64,000 nt of DNA. Source: Sagittula stellata E-37 (GTDB lineage: Bacteria; Pseudomonadota; Alphaproteobacteria; Rhodobacterales; Rhodobacteraceae). A program made the position numbers and the translations under genes. The DNA is taken from the NCBI RefSeq assembly GCF_039724765.1, contig NZ_CP155729.1, positions 2,923,501 to 2,987,500 of the forward strand, given 5' to 3'. Position 1 is the first letter of the stretch; the number at the start of each line of letters is the position of its first letter. Of the stretch, positions 34,548 to 44,408 are shown in pieces. The notes under the pieces are model-generated. The model saw only the letters and a list, made by a program, of their open reading frames with translations. It made no database searches and had not been told where the DNA came from.

Positions 34548-34797
34548 ACATCAATGGTTTGTTCAGAAATCATGCATTCCAAAACGGCAATCCGGCCGGA
34601 ACGGCACCCCTGAACGGCCGGTTCGGGGGTAACGGCTTATGGTTAAACATGAATATCCGGTAAACGCCTTGTGGCGCACGGCGCCCCCGCCCCCACATGC
34701 GGGGCATGCGTTAACGGCGCACGGTGCCTTCCCGCAACGGTCGCAGGCTTAACTGAACGCCCGTTCACGCAACAGGGCGCACGCTGCGCAACACCGC

Positions 34798-35913
34798 TCA
34801 GGCCACGCTTTCGGAACGTCTCTCGGGGCGCGAGAGTTGGCCACCGCCCACGGGCGTCGCCACCCCGGTCGTGCCGGGCGCCGAGGTCGGGAGGCCGCGC
34901 GCCACCCGCACTGCCAGCCATGCGAAGGCCTGCGCCTCCAGCATGTCGCCGTCGAGGCCCACGTCCTCTACCGGCGCCACCGGACAATCCAGCCCGGCGC
35001 GCAGCATCTCCATCATCACCGGGTTCTTGCGGCCGCCCCCCGTCACCAGAACCCTGTCCGGCGGCGAAGGACAATGCTCCATCCCGACCATCACCGCGGT
35101 CGCCGCCATGCCGGTCATCGTCGCGGCGGCATCGGCGTCGCCGAGTTCCCGAACCAGATCCAGCATCACGGAAAAATCGTCCCGATCCAACGATTTCGGA
35201 GGCATTCTTCGGAAGAAACCTTCATCGAGAAATAGCTCCAGCGCGCCCTCTTCCACCCGGCCCTGCTGCGCCAGCGCGCCGCCTTCGTCGTAGGCCAGCC
35301 CGCGCCGTTGCGTCATCAGGTCGTTCAGCGGCGCATTGGCCGGCCCGGTGTCGAACGCCAACAGCGCGCCGGGCGCCTCGGGCTTTGCGGCAGCGGGATC
35401 GACCCACGTCAGGTTGCCCACGCCGCCAAGGTTGAGGAAACACAAGGGTTTGTCCGCCCCGATCCACTTGGCGCAGGCCCAGTGGAAGAACGGCGCCAGC
35501 GGCGCGCCCTCGCCCCCCAGCGCCACATCGGCGGACCGGAAGTCCCAGACCACCGGCACACCCAGGGCATCGGCAAGCGCCGCGCCGTCGCCCAACTGAT
35601 GCGTGCCCCGTCCGCGCGGCTCATGCGCCAGAGTCTGGCCGTGGAAGCCCACCACGTCGATCCCCTCGAACCGCGACAGAACCTCACGGTGCGCGCCAAG
35701 CACGATCTCAGACGCCGCCGCCAGATCCGCCCCGGGCCACTTGCCCAGAGCCGCGCGCAGGACCGCCTGCTCTGCCTCGGAATAGGGGCGATAGGCGCTG
35801 TCGCCGAATTCGAGGATCGTCACCCCGTCGGTCACCACGACGGCCGCATCGACGCCGTCCAGAGACGTTCCCGACATCGCCCCCAACGCTTTGACCGGTC
35901 CGGTTCTCATCAT
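34798..35913 (-). CDS. anmK: Anhydro-N-acetylmuramic acid kinase
   Basis: A 371-residue enzyme that opens and phosphorylates 1,6-anhydro-N-acetylmuramic acid to MurNAc-6-phosphate in peptidoglycan recycling. N-terminal phosphate-loop-type motif [12 protein letters not shown] (about 11-22), the V-G-F-H-G-Q-T segment (about 105-111), G-V-G-N-L-T and V-T-G-G-G-R-K-N-P near the C-terminus, all conserved in AnmK. ATG at 35913 is supported by GAGGA 8 nt upstream; the ATG at 35910 is a close alternative. Divergent from tyrS with 62 bp between them. Confidence 0.95.
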   Translation of the reverse strand: MMRTGPVKALGAMSGTSLDGVDAAVVVTDGVTILEFGDSAYRPYSEAEQAVLRAALGKWPGADLAAASEIVLGAHREVLSRFEGIDVVGFHGQTLAHEPRGRGTHQLGDGAALADALGVPVVWDFRSADVALGGEGAPLAPFFHWACAKWIGADKPLCFLNLGGVGNLTWVDPAAAKPEAPGALLAFDTGPANAPLNDLMTQRRGLAYDEGGALAQQGRVEEGALELFLDEGFFRRMPPKSLDRDDFSVMLDLVRELGDADAAATMTGMAATAVMVGMEHCPSPPDRVLVTGGGRKNPVMMEMLRAGLDCPVAPVEDVGLDGDMLEAQAFAWLAVRVARGLPTSAPGTTGVATPVGGGQLSRPERRSESVA

Positions 35914-35975
35914 GGTCTTTTCCTCACGCCCCGCCGCCCTTATACGGACCGCGGACAATATACAGAAGGCCTGCC

Positions 35976-37265
35976 ATGACCTACCATCCCAAATCGGATT
36001 TCATGCGCGTCATGATGGAGCGCGGCTACCTTGCCGACTGTACCGATTACCAGGCGCTCGACGACAAGCTGTCGCACGGGGTGGTGACCGCCTATATCGG
36101 CTACGACGCCACGGCGCAGTCGCTGCACGTGGGCCATCTGCTCAACATCATGATGCTGCGCTGGCTGCAGAAAACCGGCCACCGGCCGATCACGCTGATG
36201 GGCGGCGGGACGACGAAGGTTGGCGATCCCTCCTTCCGCTCGGACGAGCGCCCGCTGCTGGGCCCCGAGCAGATCGACGCCAACATCGCAGGGATGAAGC
36301 AGGTCTTTGCCAAGTACCTCTCCTACGGCGACGCGCCCACCATGCCTTCAAGCAGCGAAGCGGTAGGGCCGGATAATGTCGCCCTGATGCTGAACAATGC
36401 GGAATGGCTGGACGACCTGAACTACCTCGACTTCCTGCGGGACATCGGGCGGCACTTCTCGGTCAACCGGATGCTGTCGTTCGAAAGTGTGAAGTCGCGG
36501 CTGGATCGGGAACAGTCCCTGTCGTTCCTCGAATTCAACTACATGATCCTGCAGGCCTACGACTTCCTCGAACTGAACCGGCGCTACGGCTGCCTGTTGC
36601 AGATGGGCGGCTCCGACCAATGGGGCAACATCGTCAACGGTATCGACCTGACGCGCCGGGTGCTGGATCACGAGATCTACGGCCTGACCTCGCCGCTGCT
36701 GACCACGTCGGACGGCAAGAAGATGGGCAAGAGCCAGGGCGGCGCCATGTGGCTGAATGCCGACATGCTCTCGCCCTACGAGTTCTGGCAGTTCTGGCGG
36801 AACACGACGGACGCCGATGTGGGTCGGTTCCTGAAGCTCTACACCGAACTGCCGCTTGAGGAATGCGCGCGTCTTGGCGCCCTTGCCGGGTCGGAAATCA
36901 ACGAGGCGAAGATCGTTCTGGCCAACGAGGTCACGACGCTGTGCCACGGTTCCGAGGCCGCCGCCGCGGCAGAGGCCACAGCGCGCGAAGTCTTCGAGAA
37001 GGGCGGCGTTGGTGACGATCTTCCCACGCTTGAGCTGACATCCGAGGAAGTCGGCGACGGCATCTCGGTCATTCAGCTTATCGTCCGGTCCGGGTTGGTG
37101 AAGTCCGGCAAGGAGGCCAAGCGCCTGATCGCCGAGAACGGCGCGCGTTTGGACGATGCACCGCTGACCGACGCGGGCCTGATGCTGGACCGTGGGGCGC
37201 TGGCCTCACCGATCAAGCTCAGCGCAGGCAAGAAGCGGCACGCCTTGATCAAGCTGTCCGACTGA
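35976..37265 (+). CDS. tyrS: Tyrosyl-tRNA synthetase
   Basis: A 429-residue class I synthetase attaching tyrosine to tRNA-Tyr. The HIGH-type motif is H-V-G-H at 51-54 and the KMSKS-type motif is K-M-G-K-S at 249-253; Tyr-binding residues lie in the Rossmann fold between them, and a C-terminal S4-like RNA-binding domain (about 360-429, with [13 protein letters not shown]) is intact. Divergent from anmK. A strong terminator begins 21 bp after the stop. Confidence 0.98.
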   Translation: MTYHPKSDFMRVMMERGYLADCTDYQALDDKLSHGVVTAYIGYDATAQSLHVGHLLNIMMLRWLQKTGHRPITLMGGGTTKVGDPSFRSDERPLLGPEQIDANIAGMKQVFAKYLSYGDAPTMPSSSEAVGPDNVALMLNNAEWLDDLNYLDFLRDIGRHFSVNRMLSFESVKSRLDREQSLSFLEFNYMILQAYDFLELNRRYGCLLQMGGSDQWGNIVNGIDLTRRVLDHEIYGLTSPLLTTSDGKKMGKSQGGAMWLNADMLSPYEFWQFWRNTTDADVGRFLKLYTELPLEECARLGALAGSEINEAKIVLANEVTTLCHGSEAAAAAEATAREVFEKGGVGDDLPTLELTSEEVGDGISVIQLIVRSGLVKSGKEAKRLIAENGARLDDAPLTDAGLMLDRGALASPIKLSAGKKRHALIKLSD

Positions 37266-37285
37266 TCCCCGCGGTTCCAAGCCCC

Positions 37286-37329
37286 TCCGGACGCGTGGAC
37301 CCGCCCCGCGTCCGGAAAGCGTGCTTTTT
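37286..37329 (+). terminator. Rho-independent terminator of tyrS
   Basis: TCCGGACGCG (37286-37295) and CGCGTCCGGA (37307-37316) pair exactly around an 11-nt loop, followed by AAGCGTGC and TTTTT ending at 37329. Confidence 0.85.
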
Positions 37330-37862
37330 GACGCCCGGCTCCGCCGCATAGGGGCTCTCTAGGCGCGAGACCTGACCGGTCTTGTCGGCACGTTTCGCGG
37401 CGCCATTGCAAGTCGCAGACGTTGGGCCATCGGGTTTGGCGCAGTGTGCAGCTTCAGCCGGGCGGTCCAGCGCGATCCGGCACGACATTTCGCCTAGCGG
37501 CACGAGACGGATCGCGCGGACAAGTCTCGGACACAGGCACGACTGGATGCATGGCGCTGGCCCGCGCGTCGCAGTTCTGCTGCGCATCGTCCGACCGCGC
37601 GGGGTCCGTCCGCTCCCATCGCCGCCACACTTACGACACCGCCAGCCGGGCAGACGTCCGGACGTTTTCAGAACACCGCCTGCACGACGCTTAACAACAG
37701 GAAGGGCACCGACAGGACGCAAGCCACCAGCAGGGCCGCCCCTGCAGTCGGACGAGGACGGGACAGCGCAATCGATTCGGATCGGGGCGCCGTACGGCGC
37801 AAAGGGTGTCTGTTCATCCGGCCATTAAGCCAATCGAAAGTTTTGATCCCGTTAATGCCGCC
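37330..37862. other. Intergenic region after tyrS
   Basis: About 530 bp between the tyrS terminator and the next plus-strand gene. It carries only one modest candidate, a 49-codon membrane-protein frame on the minus strand (37668-37817). I saw no tRNA, no repeat and no clear promoter for the 37863 gene. Confidence 0.4.
37668..37817 (-). CDS. Possible 49-residue single-helix membrane protein
   Basis: A basic N-terminus (about 1-24) is followed by a hydrophobic segment A-A-L-L-V-A-C-V-L-S-V-P-F-L-L-L (about 27-42) that could span the membrane. Its start is divergent from the GNAT-like gene, 45 bp away. The ribosome site is weak and no family is recognised, so it may not be a gene. Confidence 0.3.
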   Translation of the reverse strand: MNRHPLRRTAPRSESIALSRPRPTAGAALLVACVLSVPFLLLSVVQAVF

Positions 37863-38747
37863 ATGCTGCGGCTCCCCCTCCCCCAAACCCCACAATTCGC
37901 GCGGGCCTGCGCGCGCATGGGTGTACCGACCCGGCTCTGCAAACGCGAGTCCAGGGGGGACGTGCGCCTGCTCTGGCAGGTGCAGTCCCGGGTCATCCGG
38001 CCGTTCGGTCGGGTCGATCTCGTGTCGCGCGGCCCGGTGGCGGAGAATCCGGGCGATCTCTGCGACTGGGTCACACGCTGGCCGCACTGGCACGACGGAC
38101 GCCCCTTTCTGCTGAACGCCGACGGCATCCCGGCAAGCGCCCTGCGCGACGGCGGTTTCTGGCCATTGATGACGCCGGCGACCGTTGCGCTGCTGCCGCT
38201 TGCCCCGCCTCCAGCCCAACGTGCCAACCTGAAACAAAAGTGGCGCAATCGCCTCAACCGCGCACAGCAGATGGACATGGCGGTGCGCCAGCAGGAGCTG
38301 ACGCCGGATCATTGGCTCCTCAGCGCCGAGACAAGACATGCGAAGACTAAGGGCTACAAGGGTCTGCCGCCCGCCTTCTGCGCGATCTACGCTGCCGCCA
38401 ACCCCGGGGAAGCCATCGTTTACGAGGCGCTGCACCAAGACCGACCGGTTGCCGCCGCGCTGATCCTGCGGCACGGGCGCATGACCACATGGCAGATCGG
38501 GCACATCACGGAGGAGGGACGCCGCCTGAATGCCATGAACCTCGTTCTCTGGGAGGCAGTGACCGATTGCTGGCGGCGCGGGCATGACATGCTGGATCTC
38601 GGCATTCTGAACGCGCAGGACGCGCCGGGGCTTACGCATTTCAAACTGGGGCTCGGCGCGGACGCCCATTGTCTGGGCGGCACGTGGGTCCATCTACCCT
38701 GCCTTGCGCCCGTGGCGCGAGTCCTGCCGCTGGCGCTGTGTTCCTGA
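37863..38747 (+). CDS. GNAT/FemAB-like acyltransferase-type protein
   Basis: A 294-residue soluble protein. The N-terminal half has several Trp, Arg and Pro-rich segments; the C-terminal half has the pattern E-A-L-H-Q-D-R-P-V-A-A-A-L-I-L-R-H-G (about 183-200) then W-Q-I-G-H-I-T, N-x-M-N-L-V-L-W-E-A and a D-L-G-I-L-N block, the core of GNAT folds in FemAB-like or BioF2-like proteins. Start is uncertain: a GTG at 37806 in frame is also possible, neither has a strong ribosome site. Function unknown; donors could be acyl-CoA or aminoacyl-tRNA. Confidence 0.65.
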   Translation: MLRLPLPQTPQFARACARMGVPTRLCKRESRGDVRLLWQVQSRVIRPFGRVDLVSRGPVAENPGDLCDWVTRWPHWHDGRPFLLNADGIPASALRDGGFWPLMTPATVALLPLAPPPAQRANLKQKWRNRLNRAQQMDMAVRQQELTPDHWLLSAETRHAKTKGYKGLPPAFCAIYAAANPGEAIVYEALHQDRPVAAALILRHGRMTTWQIGHITEEGRRLNAMNLVLWEAVTDCWRRGHDMLDLGILNAQDAPGLTHFKLGLGADAHCLGGTWVHLPCLAPVARVLPLALCS

Positions 38748-38756
38748 ACCGGATCG

Positions 38757-39731
38757 TCAGGTGCCGCCAAGCATCCAGCGCCCGTTTGGCCAGAAGGCGT
38801 GGAATGCGAAGGCGAACATCACGTCGTGCGGCAAGTCCCGGCCTGCCGCATCCGTAACGCGCACCGCCCCCACGTCCCGCCCGTCCGCGATCCGCTCGGA
38901 ATCGAGCGCAGAGTTCACGCCCGACTGCCAAAGGATGCGCACGCCGTCCTCAGTCACGTCTCCTTCGCGGGCAAGCCGGTCCATGGGCCAGGCCCTGTCG
39001 CCGACGCGGATCACCCGCATCAGGGGCGGTATGCCGTGCGGAGGCATCTCGCCGGAATACAGGAAAGGCCGTTTCGAGCTGTCGTAGTTACGATAGGGAT
39101 TGCGGCCGTAGGGCCGTTGCCACTCCGGTTCCGCCATTACCAGCCCGTTCGGGTTGCGGTCCTTGAAAGCCGCGAAACTCTCCATCCACGAGGCCAGGGA
39201 TTTCAGCCGCGTGCCGGTCATGTCCCCAACGATGCCCATGCCCACCGCCTGCTGCCACCAGCTTTGCGTCTCGCGGTCGTACATGATCATGTCCGAGTTG
39301 CGCAGTTTGCCAGAGACGCCGAAGGTCAGAACCCGGCCATCCACGCGCCGGTCGAAAGTCAGGGCGGAATTGCACAGCGGGCAGAATGTCACCGCGACCG
39401 GCACATCACCGATGCTGTCGTTGACGATCTCATGCCACGTCAGGTAGCGGATCGGATAGGCCCGCGGGCGTTCGCCGTCGATCTCCACCGTGATGACCGG
39501 CTCCGTGGGCGCGATGCCCTCCTTCTGGCCGACCTCGACGAATTGCGGATCGGAGAGCGCCGGGATGCCGTCCTTCGGAGGGCCGCCCGAGACGATCTCC
39601 ACCCAGTTTGCGACACTGGTGTTGGAGAAATCGGTGTCGGGCCATTCGTGTTTCCAGAACGACGGATCGGCGGTGGCGCCGGTGGCCATCACGGACCAGA
39701 GCAGCAGGCACAGACCGAAGACGCGGCGCAT
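38757..39731 (-). CDS. DUF3179 family secreted protein
   Basis: A 324-residue protein with a signal peptide (about 1-21, ending A-T-A). The conserved DUF3179 core is present: W-H-E-I-V-N-D, V-T-F-C-P-L-C-N-S-A-L (Cys pair), F-G-V-S-G-K-L-R-N-S-D-M-I-M-Y-D, W-W-Q-Q and G-R-N-P-Y-R-N-Y-D. DUF3179 has no settled activity; the C-P-L-C-N-S signature suggests metal or thiol chemistry in the periplasm. A good ribosome site GAGGGGG precedes the ATG. It converges with the GNAT-like gene (9 bp apart) and lies downstream of the secreted cyclophilin, separated by a terminator. Confidence 0.9.
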   Translation of the reverse strand: MRRVFGLCLLLWSVMATGATADPSFWKHEWPDTDFSNTSVANWVEIVSGGPPKDGIPALSDPQFVEVGQKEGIAPTEPVITVEIDGERPRAYPIRYLTWHEIVNDSIGDVPVAVTFCPLCNSALTFDRRVDGRVLTFGVSGKLRNSDMIMYDRETQSWWQQAVGMGIVGDMTGTRLKSLASWMESFAAFKDRNPNGLVMAEPEWQRPYGRNPYRNYDSSKRPFLYSGEMPPHGIPPLMRVIRVGDRAWPMDRLAREGDVTEDGVRILWQSGVNSALDSERIADGRDVGAVRVTDAAGRDLPHDVMFAFAFHAFWPNGRWMLGGT

Positions 39732-39829
39732 GGCAAATCCCCCTCTTTGGTCCGATTGTCCGGACTCCGGGGCCGGCTGTCCAGTCCGCTGTGCTGCATC
39801 GCGTGGGACCGGCCCGGCAGGCGGACAGC

Positions 39830-39851
39830 AAAAGGGGCGCCGAAGCGCCCC
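39830..39851 (-). terminator. Rho-independent terminator after the secreted cyclophilin gene
   Basis: GGGGCGC (39834-39840) and GCGCCCC (39845-39851) flank a CGAA loop (UUCG on the minus-strand RNA); on that strand the stem is followed by TTTT. It lies 10 bp after the stop of the 39861-40424 gene. Confidence 0.85.
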
Positions 39852-39860
39852 CGAGCATCG

Positions 39861-40424
39861 TCACTCTGTCACGGTGACCTTCACCATGTGATCGGGCTCG
39901 CCGTCCACGGCACCGCTGCGCGGATGCCCGCGCTTGATCGAATCGACCACGTCCATGCCGTCCGTCACCTCGCCGACCACCGTGTACTGGCCGTTCAGGA
40001 ACGGCCCCGGCTCGAACATGATGAAGAACTGGGAGTTGCCGCTGTCCGGCGACTGTGACCGCGCCATGCCAACGACGCCACGGTCGAACGGCAGATCGGA
40101 GAACTCCGCCTTCAGGTCGGGACGCTCGGACCCGCCGGTGCCGGCCCGGCGCATGTCGAAGCCATCCTTCTCCATGTTGCCGAACGTGACGTCGCCGGTC
40201 TGCGCCATGAAACCATCGATCACCCGGTGGAAGACGACGCCGTCATAGGCCCCTTCTTCGGCCAGTGCCGTGATCTGCTCCACATGGCCCGGAGCCACAT
40301 CCTCGAACAGGTCGATGGTCACGGTGCCCTTCGGTCCGTCCTCGCCCGCGACCTCGATCTGGAGACCGGTGGCAAGCGCCGGGGACGCCATGATCGCCAG
40401 TGCGGCGGTCAGGTTACGCAACAT
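39861..40424 (-). CDS. Secreted cyclophilin-type peptidyl-prolyl isomerase
   Basis: A 187-residue isomerase of prolyl bonds. An N-terminal signal sequence of about 18 residues (M-A-S-P-A-L-A) indicates a periplasmic location. The cyclophilin core follows: F-H-R-V-I-D-G-F-M-A-Q-T-G-D, G-T-G-G-S, F-F-I-M-F and L-N-G-Q-Y-T-V-V-G-E-V. It overlaps the cytosolic cyclophilin gene upstream by 11 bp, so the two are cotranscribed. A terminator follows the stop. Confidence 0.93.
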   Translation of the reverse strand: MLRNLTAALAIMASPALATGLQIEVAGEDGPKGTVTIDLFEDVAPGHVEQITALAEEGAYDGVVFHRVIDGFMAQTGDVTFGNMEKDGFDMRRAGTGGSERPDLKAEFSDLPFDRGVVGMARSQSPDSGNSQFFIMFEPGPFLNGQYTVVGEVTDGMDVVDSIKRGHPRSGAVDGEPDHMVKVTVTE

Positions 40425-40923
40425 CGGCGGCCACCTTGACAGAGATCATGCGGTCCGGGTTCGCGGGCGGCTCGCCACGGGTGATGGCATCGACATGCTC
40501 CATGCCTTCGATCACCTGCCCATAGACCGTATACTGCCCATTCAGGAAGTCGTTGTCTTTGAAGTTGATGAAAAACTGCGCATTGGCGGAGTTCGGGTTC
40601 TGCGACCGTGCCGCCCCCAGCGACCCGCGGGCGTGCGGGATGCGCGAGAATTCTGCCGGCAGATCCGGAAGCTCCGACCCGCCCGTACCAGCGCGGCGCA
40701 GGTTGAAGTCCTTTTCCATGTTGCCGTTGGCGACGTCGCCGGTCTGCGCCATGAAACCGTCGATGACACGGTGAAAGCACACGTTGTCATAAGCGCCGGC
40801 GCGCGCCAGCTCTTTCATCCGCTCAACGTGCTTGGGCGCAACGTCCGGCATAAGCGCGATCACGACCGTGCCGCCCTTCAGTTCCATCAGGATGGTGTTC
40901 TCCGGATCCTTGATCTCGGCCAT
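40414..40923 (-). CDS. Cytosolic cyclophilin-type peptidyl-prolyl isomerase
   Basis: A 169-residue isomerase without a signal peptide. Core motifs: F-H-R-V-I-D-G-F-M-A-Q-T-G-D, G-T-G-G-S-E, Q-F-F-I-N-F and L-N-G-Q-Y-T-V-Y-G-Q-V. Start: GTG at 40932 sits on the ribosome site, so the ATG at 40923 with GAGGAG upstream is preferred. The gene is first of a two-gene operon with a secreted paralogue. The two share clear sequence similarity and probably arose by duplication, one form for each side of the membrane. Confidence 0.93.
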   Translation of the reverse strand: MAEIKDPENTILMELKGGTVVIALMPDVAPKHVERMKELARAGAYDNVCFHRVIDGFMAQTGDVANGNMEKDFNLRRAGTGGSELPDLPAEFSRIPHARGSLGAARSQNPNSANAQFFINFKDNDFLNGQYTVYGQVIEGMEHVDAITRGEPPANPDRMISVKVAADVA

Positions 40924-41059
40924 GTGTTCCACTCCTCAGTCCATTCTGGCTGGTGGTTTATGCCACACCGCGCACAAAGCCAAGCAGCCGTTGACGGCGC
41001 GCCCGTCAGAGGGCAACACGGGTATCGATTGAGAACGGGACTGGGACTGGGAGAGCGAC

Positions 41060-42277
41060 ATGGCCTGGAAGACCCTCGACGACATGGATCTGGACGGCAA
41101 ACGGGTGCTGACCCGGGTGGACATCAACGTCCCCGTCGAAGACGGCAAGGTGACGGACACCACCCGCATCGACCGCATCTGCGCGACGATCCAGGACATC
41201 CTGGCGCGCGGAGGCAAACCGGTGCTTCTGGCACACTTCGGTCGCCCCAAGGGCGAGCGCCGCGACGACATGAGCCTGCAGATGCTGATCCCCGCGATGG
41301 AGCAGGTTCTGGGCGTCGAGGTCGTGTTCGCGGCCGATTGCGTGGGCCCGGTGGCCCAGGCGGTCATCGACACGCTGGGCGAGAACCAGGTGGCGCTGCT
41401 GGAGAACACCCGTTTCCACAAGGGTGAGGAAAAGAACGACCCGGAGCTTGCCGCGCAGATGGCGGAACTGGGCGACGTGTACTGCAACGATGCCTTCTCG
41501 GCCGCGCATCGCGCCCATGCTTCGACCGAAGGGGTGGCGCACCTTCTGCCCTCCTGCGCCGGTCGCCTGATGCAGGGCGAACTGCAGGCGCTGGAATCGG
41601 CACTGAGCACGCCGGAACGCCCGGTTCTGGCGGTGGTTGGCGGCGCGAAGGTGTCAACCAAGCTGGACCTCCTGTCGAACCTCGTCGAAAAGGTCGACAT
41701 GCTGGTGATCGGCGGCGGCATGGCGAACACCTTCCTCGCCGCGCAGGGCATCGACGTTGGCAAGTCGCTGTGCGAGCACGACATGACCGGGACCGCCAAG
41801 GCGATTGCCGAAAAGGCCGTAGAGACCGGCTGTGAACTTCTGCTGCCGCGCGACGTCGTGGTGGCCCGAGAGTTCAAGGAAGGCGCCGAGAGCGAGGTGG
41901 TCAAGACAGAGGAATGCCCCGCCGACGCGATGATCCTCGACGCGGGACCCGACAGCGTGGCGCACATCAAGCAGGCCATCGACCGGGCGAACACCCTGAT
42001 CTGGAACGGTCCGCTGGGGGCCTTCGAAATCGCGCCCTTCGACGCGGCGACAAATGCGGCGGCCCGTCATGCGGCAGCGCGTTCCGAAGTGGGACAGCTT
42101 GTGTCCGTCGCCGGTGGCGGCGACACGGTCGCGGCGCTGAACAAGGCCGGTGTCGCATCGGATTTCTCTTACATTTCAACGGCTGGCGGCGCGTTCCTCG
42201 AGTGGATGGAAGGCAAGACCCTGCCCGGCGTGGCGGCACTGGACCAGCAAGACGAAGAAGATAAGACCGAAGCCTGA
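41060..42277 (+). CDS. pgk: Phosphoglycerate kinase
   Basis: A 405-residue monomeric enzyme converting 1,3-bisphosphoglycerate and ADP to 3-phosphoglycerate and ATP in glycolysis, and the reverse in gluconeogenesis. Substrate-binding [10 protein letters not shown] (about 16-25) and H-F-G-R-P-K-G (about 58-64) in the N-domain, the hinge and nucleotide-binding G-G-A-K-V-S-T-K (about 193-200) and G-G-G-D-T-V-A-A-L in the C-domain are all intact. Convergent with the lipoprotein hydrolase gene, 5 bp between stops. Confidence 0.97.
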   Translation: MAWKTLDDMDLDGKRVLTRVDINVPVEDGKVTDTTRIDRICATIQDILARGGKPVLLAHFGRPKGERRDDMSLQMLIPAMEQVLGVEVVFAADCVGPVAQAVIDTLGENQVALLENTRFHKGEEKNDPELAAQMAELGDVYCNDAFSAAHRAHASTEGVAHLLPSCAGRLMQGELQALESALSTPERPVLAVVGGAKVSTKLDLLSNLVEKVDMLVIGGGMANTFLAAQGIDVGKSLCEHDMTGTAKAIAEKAVETGCELLLPRDVVVAREFKEGAESEVVKTEECPADAMILDAGPDSVAHIKQAIDRANTLIWNGPLGAFEIAPFDAATNAAARHAAARSEVGQLVSVAGGGDTVAALNKAGVASDFSYISTAGGAFLEWMEGKTLPGVAALDQQDEEDKTEA

Positions 42278-42282
42278 ACCGG

Positions 42283-43320
42283 TCAGAAGGCGCCTTCGAT
42301 CAGTTCGGAGGCGCCCGTTGCCAGATCCCGCAGGAGCCGGATCGCCGCAGGGGCGGTAAAGGCCGTGGAATGGCCGCCCCTTTCGCCGCCTTCGATATCG
42401 GACAGATCGACCACCTGCACCGGCAGGGCCCCCAGCCGTGACGGATCGGTGATCGATCCAAGGCGGGCGGGTTTGCCCGTCAGGAAGGCCGACAGGTCCA
42501 GCGCGCGGTCGCGGGTCGACACCATCAGCGTGAACGGCTCCGGAAAGGGTGTGATGCGCCGGGCCTGTTGGACAAAGACATCCTCGTCGATGTCCGGGCT
42601 GATGAGCGCCACGCCGGAGATTCCGGCCAGCGCCCGCCGGTTGCCCGAAATCGACATCTGCCGCAGCGTCTCCATCACCAGCTGACTGCCCATCGAATGC
42701 GCCACCAGCAGAACCCGCCGCCCGCCCGGCCCGGTCAGGGCCGTCAGCAGCGACTCGAGATCGTCGCGAGAGAACATGACGCTGTCCCGATCGTAGACGT
42801 ATCCGCGCGGGTTTCCGGCAGATGGCCACGAAAACGCGATCGCCGGCACCTTCGCGTCGAAGTCCTTTGCGATCTGCGCCAGACGATAGACCGCCTCGGC
42901 GTTGTTCACATTGTAGCCATGGACGAACACCACGACTTCGCGCGGCTCGCGGTCGCTGGCGTCGAGCGCGTCGAGGAAGGTCCGCGCGTCGGCATAGGTG
43001 CGCTGATCGGAGGCCACGAAATGGCGTTGCGGATCGGGGACCTCGGCCCCGGGCCATTCGATCTGCCCTTCCCTGTGCCCAGGCGGGATCGAAACGAGGA
43101 TGGACCCGTACCGCATGTTCGGGTCGCGCACGTCGCCGAAGTCCTGTTCGAAGATGAACTGGCTGGCGTCATCGGAGCCGCTCAGACGGTTGGAGGCGAT
43201 GAACACCCGCCGCACATCGGTCCCCTGCCCGTCCAGCTGTGGCAGAAGCGTGATGACACCCCGCGCGGCGCAGCCGGCAAGGAGGAGAATCAGTAGGCAG
43301 AGGAGCAGCGGTCTTTGCAT
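42283..43320 (-). CDS. Lipoprotein alpha/beta hydrolase (DUF900 type)
   Basis: A 345-residue predicted lipoprotein: the signal ends at L-L-A-G-C with lipid-attachment Cys17. The hydrolase fold has V-F-V-H-G-Y-N-V-N-N (about 131-140), typical of DUF900, A-F-S-W-P-S, and the nucleophile A-H-S-M-G-S with Ser209; an Asp after P-D-I-D and a His near G-H-S-T-A-F (about 315) could complete the triad. Anchored to the outer membrane facing the periplasm, it may act on lipids or small esters. Substrate is unknown. Confidence 0.85.
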   Translation of the reverse strand: MQRPLLLCLLILLLAGCAARGVITLLPQLDGQGTDVRRVFIASNRLSGSDDASQFIFEQDFGDVRDPNMRYGSILVSIPPGHREGQIEWPGAEVPDPQRHFVASDQRTYADARTFLDALDASDREPREVVVFVHGYNVNNAEAVYRLAQIAKDFDAKVPAIAFSWPSAGNPRGYVYDRDSVMFSRDDLESLLTALTGPGGRRVLLVAHSMGSQLVMETLRQMSISGNRRALAGISGVALISPDIDEDVFVQQARRITPFPEPFTLMVSTRDRALDLSAFLTGKPARLGSITDPSRLGALPVQVVDLSDIEGGERGGHSTAFTAPAAIRLLRDLATGASELIEGAF

Positions 43321-43499
43321 GATCGCACAATACCCTCACGCGTGGCGCGGGCCAGCGGGCGATCACACCGTGCAGGAATGCAACGCTTTTTGAGCGATTC
43401 GCTCACCCACGAAGGCGTGACTTCCACTGATTCGGCCGGCATGACAGATTGGCCTTCAAGGCATCCCCCGAGAGATGTTGTCCGAGGCAGACCCGAGAT

Positions 43500-43802
43500 A
43501 TGACACCCCGCCGTTCGCGCCCTTCCCTAGGCGTCCCCGTGTTCTTCGCGGTGACCCTCAGCCTGTCGGCCTACTTCACCTTTGCCGCCGTGCAAGGCGA
43601 CTTCGGCCTGTTTCGACGCGCTGAAATCGTTGTGGAGGGCCAGAAGCTGGAACAGGAACTTGCCGCCGTGCAGGCCGAGGTCCTCCAGATGGAAAACCTC
43701 ACGCGGCGGTTGTCCGACGACTTCCTCGACCTCGATCTTCTGGATCAGCAAGCCCGCGACGTGCTGGGTCTGGTACGTTCGGACGAAATCGTCGTGAACT
43801 GA
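43500..43802 (+). CDS. FtsB/DivIC-family septum formation initiator
   Basis: A 100-residue bitopic protein. A short basic N-terminus (M-T-P-R-R-S-R) precedes a hydrophobic helix (about 12-29), then a coiled coil rich in Glu, Leu and Gln (about 40-75), the FtsB/DivIC layout in the division complex. It starts at 43500; the in-frame ATG at 43449 would add an uncharacteristic stretch. The next plus-strand gene is pdhA, about 640 bp on; FtsB genes near eno/pgk or pdhA are common in alphaproteobacteria, which fits this location. Confidence 0.85.
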   Translation: MTPRRSRPSLGVPVFFAVTLSLSAYFTFAAVQGDFGLFRRAEIVVEGQKLEQELAAVQAEVLQMENLTRRLSDDFLDLDLLDQQARDVLGLVRSDEIVVN

Positions 43803-43817
43803 TACGCCTCATCGGTC

Positions 43818-44210
43818 TTAGACAGGCGGTTCGAACACCCCGTCCTCGTCCAGCATGTCCATCGCCTCATCGAAGGACATGTTGCCAAGGCTGAGGTTGT
43901 TTTCCACGGCCCAGGTGTCCTTGGCCCGCACCCGGAATTCGGCGCCGGTCTCTGCGTCCACCACAAGGATCGGCCAGCTTTGGTCGCTCATTGCGTGATC
44001 GTCGGCGACGTACAGCACCGCATCATCCGGAAACGCTTCAAACAGGGCCTCCGTATCGGCGCCATCGAATGCCTCGTCTTCCACGCGCGAGAAGGTTGCG
44101 GTAAAGCCCATCTCGCCCTCGGCCATCGCGGATTCGAGCAGTGCCTCCCAAGAGGTATCGTCGCTGAAATCCGTGCGGATCAGCTTCGGCGCGTCGTCAT
44201 CGTCTTCCAT
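43818..44210 (-). CDS. DUF6924-like protein
   Basis: A 130-residue acidic soluble protein. The N-terminal D-D-D-A-P-K-L-I-R-T-D-F-S-D-D-T-S-W-E-A-L-L-E (from about residue 3) and W-P-I-L-V-V-D-A-E-T-G-A-E-F-R-V are those of the DUF6924 group, whose function is not known. Start: ATG at 44210 is preferred to a TTG at 44219, because the AGGGA site is too near the TTG. The gene is divergent from pdhA, with a promoter and palindrome in the 233-bp gap. Confidence 0.75.
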   Translation of the reverse strand: MEDDDDAPKLIRTDFSDDTSWEALLESAMAEGEMGFTATFSRVEDEAFDGADTEALFEAFPDDAVLYVADDHAMSDQSWPILVVDAETGAEFRVRAKDTWAVENNLSLGNMSFDEAMDMLDEDGVFEPPV

Positions 44211-44366
44211 CGAGAACAATCCCTATCGTTAACAATCCCTGATAAACGCTCCTGCAGGACCACCCTGCCCGGGCCGTTCTTCCGCAAACGTTCGACGGCA
44301 GCATCCCGTTGCGCGCTATTGAAGATTTCCTGAGCGGTAATTCGCGCGAAACATTGTTGCGCAGTC

Positions 44367-44395
44367 TTTACGGCCCCGGCCCGTCGCGCTACGAT
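44367..44395 (+). promoter_or_regulatory. Candidate pdhA promoter
   Basis: TTTACG (44367-44372) and TACGAT (44390-44395), four of six matches each to the -35 and -10 consensus, are separated by exactly 17 bp. Transcription would start near 44402, just ahead of a 14-bp palindrome. Confidence 0.4.
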
Positions 44396-44408
44396 CTTAC
44401 CCAATGCC

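Larger units (their letters stand above)
34069..34797. other. Gene-free region: rne leader and anmK downstream end
   Basis: About 730 bp upstream of rne and beyond the anmK stop. It contains a candidate rne promoter (34462-34491), a DnaA-box-like 9-mer (34539-34547) and two TTAAC words near 34713 and 34749. From 34069 to about 34455 it probably forms the rne 5' leader. No tRNA or convincing ORF was seen on either strand. Confidence 0.5.
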
